NCBI RefSeq assembly: GCF_004348975.1
Contig: NZ_SMFP01000020.1
Coordinates: 1-64,000, forward strand
Length of the DNA stretch: 64,000 nt
From: Antarcticimicrobium sediminis
GTDB lineage: Bacteria; Pseudomonadota; Alphaproteobacteria; Rhodobacterales; Rhodobacteraceae
Reading direction: 5' to 3'
This document shows, piece after piece, positions 61,378 through 64,000 of the stretch (its first letter is position 1; each line of letters begins with the position of its first letter). The notes under the pieces are model-generated. The model saw only the letters and a list, made by a program, of their open reading frames with translations, searched no databases and had not been told where the DNA came from. The position numbers and the translations under genes are program-made.

Positions 61378-62436
61378 CTACTCCGCGCTGCCCGGGGCCG
61401 GGAAAGTCAACGCTGCGCGGATCTCCTCGGGGCGGATATCGTCATGTTCGGCAATGACCACCAGCCGGCCCATGCGCGGCTCATCAGAGCCCCACAGGCG
61501 GTCGAATTGGTGGCGCACCCGCGCGCCGACCGCTTGCACCAACAGGCGCATCGGCTTGCCCGCGACCGAGGCATAGCCTTTGACCCGCAGGATGTTGTGG
61601 CTTTGCGCGAGCGCCTCGATGGCGGTGGTGAGCTGCGCCGCATCGGCCAGTTCGGGGATCTCAACGACGATCGATTCGAAATCGTCGTGATCATGCTCGG
61701 GCGCACCGTCGTGGTGGCTTGGGCGCGCGGCGAGGTCATCTTCTGCCGCCGCGCCCAGCCCAAGGATTACGCGCGGGTCAATGGCACCTTCGGCCACCTC
61801 GATCACCGGCAGGGCGCGTGGCGCCTCGGCGGCGATGAGGGCTCTGGCGAGGGCAACGCCCTTGGCCCCGGCAAGATCGGGCTTGGTCAGAAGGACGATA
61901 TCGGCACAGGCGATCTGATCCTCGAATACTTCCGACAGCGGGGTGTCGTGATCAATGCTGTCGTCGGCCAGACGCTGCGCGTCGACGGCGGCCACGTCGG
62001 GGGCGAAACGGCCCCGCGCCACGGCCTCGGCGTCGGCAAGGGCGATCACCCCGTCCACGGTGATCCGCGAGCGGATGTCCTGCCAGTCGAATGCCTTGAG
62101 CAAGGGCTTGGGCAGGGCCAGGCCAGAGGTTTCGATGAGTATATGATCGGGACGCGGGTCAAGCGCCATCAGCGCCTCGATTGTGGGGATGAAATCGTCG
62201 GCCACGGTGCAGCAGATGCAGCCATTGGCCAGCTCCACGATGTTTTCGGCGGGGCAGTCGGGAATGGCGCAGCCCTTGAGGATCTCGCCATCGACACCCA
62301 CGTCGCCGAATTCATTCACCACCACGGCAAGCCGCAGGCCACCGGGGTTCTTCATCAGATGCGAGATCAGGGTCGTCTTGCCCGAGCCAAGGAAGCCGGT
62401 AATGACAGTGACGGGAAGTTTCGAGAGGTTGGCCAC
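61378..62436 (-). CDS. cobW: COG0523 metallochaperone GTPase CobW
   Basis: A 352-residue G3E-family GTPase with P-loop GFLGSGKTT (14-22), the metal-binding CxCC motif (C73, C75, C76 in GCICC), the LIETSGLALP and TKPDL motifs and a C-terminal CobW_C domain after a His/Asp-rich linker (HDDFE, EHDHDD). It is thought to deliver cobalt to the corrin pathway. Start is GTG 62436, with AGGAG 8 bases upstream; no Met codon lies near. Confidence 0.93.
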   Translation of the reverse strand: MANLSKLPVTVITGFLGSGKTTLISHLMKNPGGLRLAVVVNEFGDVGVDGEILKGCAIPDCPAENIVELANGCICCTVADDFIPTIEALMALDPRPDHILIETSGLALPKPLLKAFDWQDIRSRITVDGVIALADAEAVARGRFAPDVAAVDAQRLADDSIDHDTPLSEVFEDQIACADIVLLTKPDLAGAKGVALARALIAAEAPRALPVIEVAEGAIDPRVILGLGAAAEDDLAARPSHHDGAPEHDHDDFESIVVEIPELADAAQLTTAIEALAQSHNILRVKGYASVAGKPMRLLVQAVGARVRHQFDRLWGSDEPRMGRLVVIAEHDDIRPEEIRAALTFPAPGSAE

Positions 62437-62437
62437 G

Positions 62438-62851
62438 TCAGGACTCCTGTAGGTCTTTTGCGGGGGTGATCGGGGGAATGCGCGACACGCAGTTCCGCTT
62501 GAAATGCTCCGGGCGCTGCCGCCAGGGGATGAGCCCGTCTGGCGCCGCGTGATACTGCGCCGCCCCGGCAAGGATCATCTCGGGGTGTGCGGCCTCGTCG
62601 ACATTGGCAAAGACATAGGTCCACTTTGCATCACCGCCGCGCAGGGCAACGGTGCAGCCGTGGTCACAGTTCTGCATGCATTCGGTCGCGGTGATACGCA
62701 CCCCCTCGGGGCGATCGAGCGCCGAGATCTCATCGAACAGCGCCCTGCCGGGCCGGCGTTCCCCCTCGGGGAGGGTGCCTTTGCGGCGGCATGTGACGCA
62801 GATCAAAAGTTCTGTGTCGGCCTGCCGCGCGGTGTCTGCAGTGTCCTTCAT
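62438..62851 (-). CDS. DUF1636 ferredoxin-like protein
   Basis: A 137-residue thioredoxin-fold, [2Fe-2S] ferredoxin-like protein of the DUF1636 family. Cysteines C18, C21 (CVTC), C58, C62 and C66 (ECMQNCDHGC) could hold a cluster or metal. The family recurrently precedes cobW in cob clusters, suggesting a role in cobalt handling or electron supply, unproven. Its stop lies 1 bp before the cobW GTG, so the two are coupled. First gene after the cobalamin riboswitch. Confidence 0.87.
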   Translation of the reverse strand: MKDTADTARQADTELLICVTCRRKGTLPEGERRPGRALFDEISALDRPEGVRITATECMQNCDHGCTVALRGGDAKWTYVFANVDEAAHPEMILAGAAQYHAAPDGLIPWRQRPEHFKRNCVSRIPPITPAKDLQES

Positions 62852-62951
62852 TCTCGTCTGCCCCTTTGGCTTTGCGCACAGGGGTATCGGCGGAATGGGG
62901 CCCGGAAAAAGGCACACTCCGACACCGGCACACCCCGTCCGGTCTCAATCA

Positions 62952-63140
62952 GTCGGGCTGGCAGGTCTCCCGGCTTACGGAATTCAGGGCCTCGGCCCTA
63001 CGGTCGCTCTGCCTTCCCAGCCTGATGGCCAGTGGCATCGAGCGCCCTTTTCCGTTCACGGTCGCGGGGGCGGCTGTACTTGACCGTGAACGTCACGGCT
63101 GCACATTCCCTTTTCACCTGCTTACACAGGCACCAGCGTC
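62952..63140 (-). ncRNA. Cobalamin riboswitch
   Basis: Read on the minus strand, the blocks come in order: GGTGCC near the 5' end, AAAAGGGAAT, GCCACTGGCC, GGGAAGGC and the B12 box AGCCGGGAGACCTGCCA (complement at about 62961-62977). It sits in the leader of DUF1636-cobW-cobN and the rest of the operon and should repress it when adenosylcobalamin is plentiful. Ends are approximate. The remaining ~100 bp before DUF1636 should hold the expression platform. Confidence 0.95.
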
Positions 63141-63190
63141 AGAGGAGATGGCCCGGATATCACTGGGGTGTCAAGACCGGAGAGAGCAAG

Positions 63191-63817
63191 ATGAGTGATC
63201 AGACAAATAGCCAGCACGCAGAGAGCCGTCACACGGAGAAGATGAAGAAGATCAAGGCCGCGCGCGACAGGATGATGGCAACGAAGACCGCCGAGAAGGG
63301 GTTGATCCTTGTTCATACCGGTGCGGGAAAGGGCAAATCCTCGTCGGGCTTTGGCATGATTATGCGCTGCATCGCGCATGGGATGCCCTGTGCCGTCGTC
63401 CAATTCATCAAGGGCAACTGGATCACCGGCGAGGCGCAGATGATCCGCGAGCGTTTTTCCGAGGATTGCCGGTTCTTTGTCTCGGGGGAAGGCTTCACCT
63501 GGGAGACGCAGGACCGCGCGCGCGACATTGCGGCGGCCCAACGTGGCTGGGAGATTGCAAAGGAACAAATCCTCGACCCCGAGATCCGCTTTGTGCTGCT
63601 CGACGAAATCAACATCGCGCTGCGCTATGGCTATCTCGATATCGATGAAGTGGTCGATTTCCTTCTTGAGCGGAAACCAGAGAGGACGCATGTCTGCCTC
63701 ACGGGGCGCAATGCAAAGCCGGAGTTGATCGAGGCTGCCGATCTCGTGACCGAGATGAGTTTGGTCAAACATCCGTTCCGCGATGGGATAAAGGCTCAGC
63801 CGGGCGTGGAGTACTGA
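63191..63817 (+). CDS. cobO: Cob(I)yrinic acid a,c-diamide adenosyltransferase
   Basis: A 208-residue CobO/BtuR-type ATP:corrinoid adenosyltransferase. The P-loop is TGAGKGKSSSG (43-53), with VQFIKGNWITGE, the FVLLDEIN Walker B-like motif and the C-terminal HPFRDGIKAQPGVEY. GGAGAG lies before ATG 63191; the frame extends upstream through the riboswitch on the opposite strand, which is not coding. It is divergent from the cob operon; its promoter must lie within the ~50 bp before it or inside the riboswitch DNA. Confidence 0.95.
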   Translation: MSDQTNSQHAESRHTEKMKKIKAARDRMMATKTAEKGLILVHTGAGKGKSSSGFGMIMRCIAHGMPCAVVQFIKGNWITGEAQMIRERFSEDCRFFVSGEGFTWETQDRARDIAAAQRGWEIAKEQILDPEIRFVLLDEINIALRYGYLDIDEVVDFLLERKPERTHVCLTGRNAKPELIEAADLVTEMSLVKHPFRDGIKAQPGVEY

Positions 63818-63954
63818 GTAGGGGCCTGCTCTGCTCCCCTCTCGCTCCTCTGGGCGGCCTTTCGCGCGCGGCGTCCCCGCCTGGCGTGACACTCACTCGC
63901 GTCTCTCTTTCGCCCGCCGGATTCGGCCAAATCCCTTCGATTCCCGACCTTCCT

Positions 63955-63975
63955 TGTGGGTAACCCTGTGGATAC
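63955..63975. other. Two DnaA-box-like 9-mers (weak)
   Basis: TGTGGGTAA (63955-63963) and TGTGGATAC (63967-63975) each differ by one base from the TGTGGATAA form of the DnaA box. They lie in the gene-free end of the window after cobO. Two such matches by chance are quite possible; no origin is claimed. Confidence 0.2.
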
Positions 63976-64000
63976 CACGAGATGTGGTGTTTTGGGTGGA

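Noticed and set aside
63955-63975. A replication origin at the end of the window
   Set aside because: Only two imperfect DnaA-box-like 9-mers, no AT-rich unwinding region and no origin-associated genes.
1-64000. CRISPR arrays, insertion sequences or prophage genes
   Set aside because: No regularly spaced repeats, transposase-like or phage-like proteins were seen anywhere in the window.

Overview
The window looks like a chromosomal segment of a Rhodobacterales (Roseobacter-group) alphaproteobacterium. The evidence is high GC, the abundance of TRAP and ABC uptake systems with twin-arginine receptors, the aerobic (cob-type) cobalamin pathway, a RibH2-type lumazine synthase and an alphaproteobacterial 23S-5S rRNA arrangement. 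The assignment rests on gene content and sequence style only; no search was run. No insertion sequence, prophage or CRISPR array was seen.

Layout. 1-340: end of a ribosomal RNA operon (23S 3' tail, 5S). 828-3970: TakP-type TRAP transporter. 4121-13119 (minus): a dapA-like/SDR pair, then a D-hydantoin utilisation cluster (LysR regulator, racemase, hydantoinase, D-carbamoylase) with its own polar amino acid-type ABC transporter. 13801-20427 (plus): a nitrilase-family amidase, a LysR regulator, a guanidino-acid-type ureohydrolase and a polyamine-type ABC transporter. 20574-28387 (minus): a TIM-barrel isomerase, a HAD phosphatase, a glycerophosphodiesterase and a peptide/nickel-type ABC transporter. 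28815-32849: a TetR regulator divergent from a second TRAP transporter. 33044-43946 (minus): a HutC-like GntR regulator followed by an SDR, a polyamine-type ABC transporter, an unusual HisD-family dehydrogenase, a zinc alcohol dehydrogenase, an APH-fold kinase-like protein and an FMN 2-hydroxyacid dehydrogenase. 44237-47117: ilvD and a divergent LysR gene. 47290-47940: FMN riboswitch and ribH. 48007-63817: the cob cluster, with a cobalamin riboswitch at its head and cobO divergent from it.

How the genes work together. Most of the window is a series of scavenging modules, each pairing a high-affinity importer with one or two regulators and the hydrolases or dehydrogenases for its substrate. 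The hydantoin module should convert 5-substituted hydantoins to D-amino acids. The amidase/ureohydrolase module could convert guanidinobutyramide through guanidinobutyrate to GABA and urea. The phosphodiesterase module suggests use of imported glycerophosphodiesters. The GntR-controlled module (33044-43946) is the best candidate for an undescribed catabolic system: four near-identical GTATATAC-core sites lie before its regulator, SDR, ATPase and receptor genes, and its HisD-like enzyme has lost residues needed for histidinol.

The cob cluster covers most of the route from uroporphyrinogen III to cobyrinic acid a,c-diamide, plus cobalt insertion (cobN), corrinoid adenosylation (cobO), a cobalt-uptake component (cbiM) and a COG0523 metallochaperone (cobW). 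Its genes overlap by 4 bp almost throughout, except that cobK is inverted inside the operon and shares its start-codon bases with cobL.
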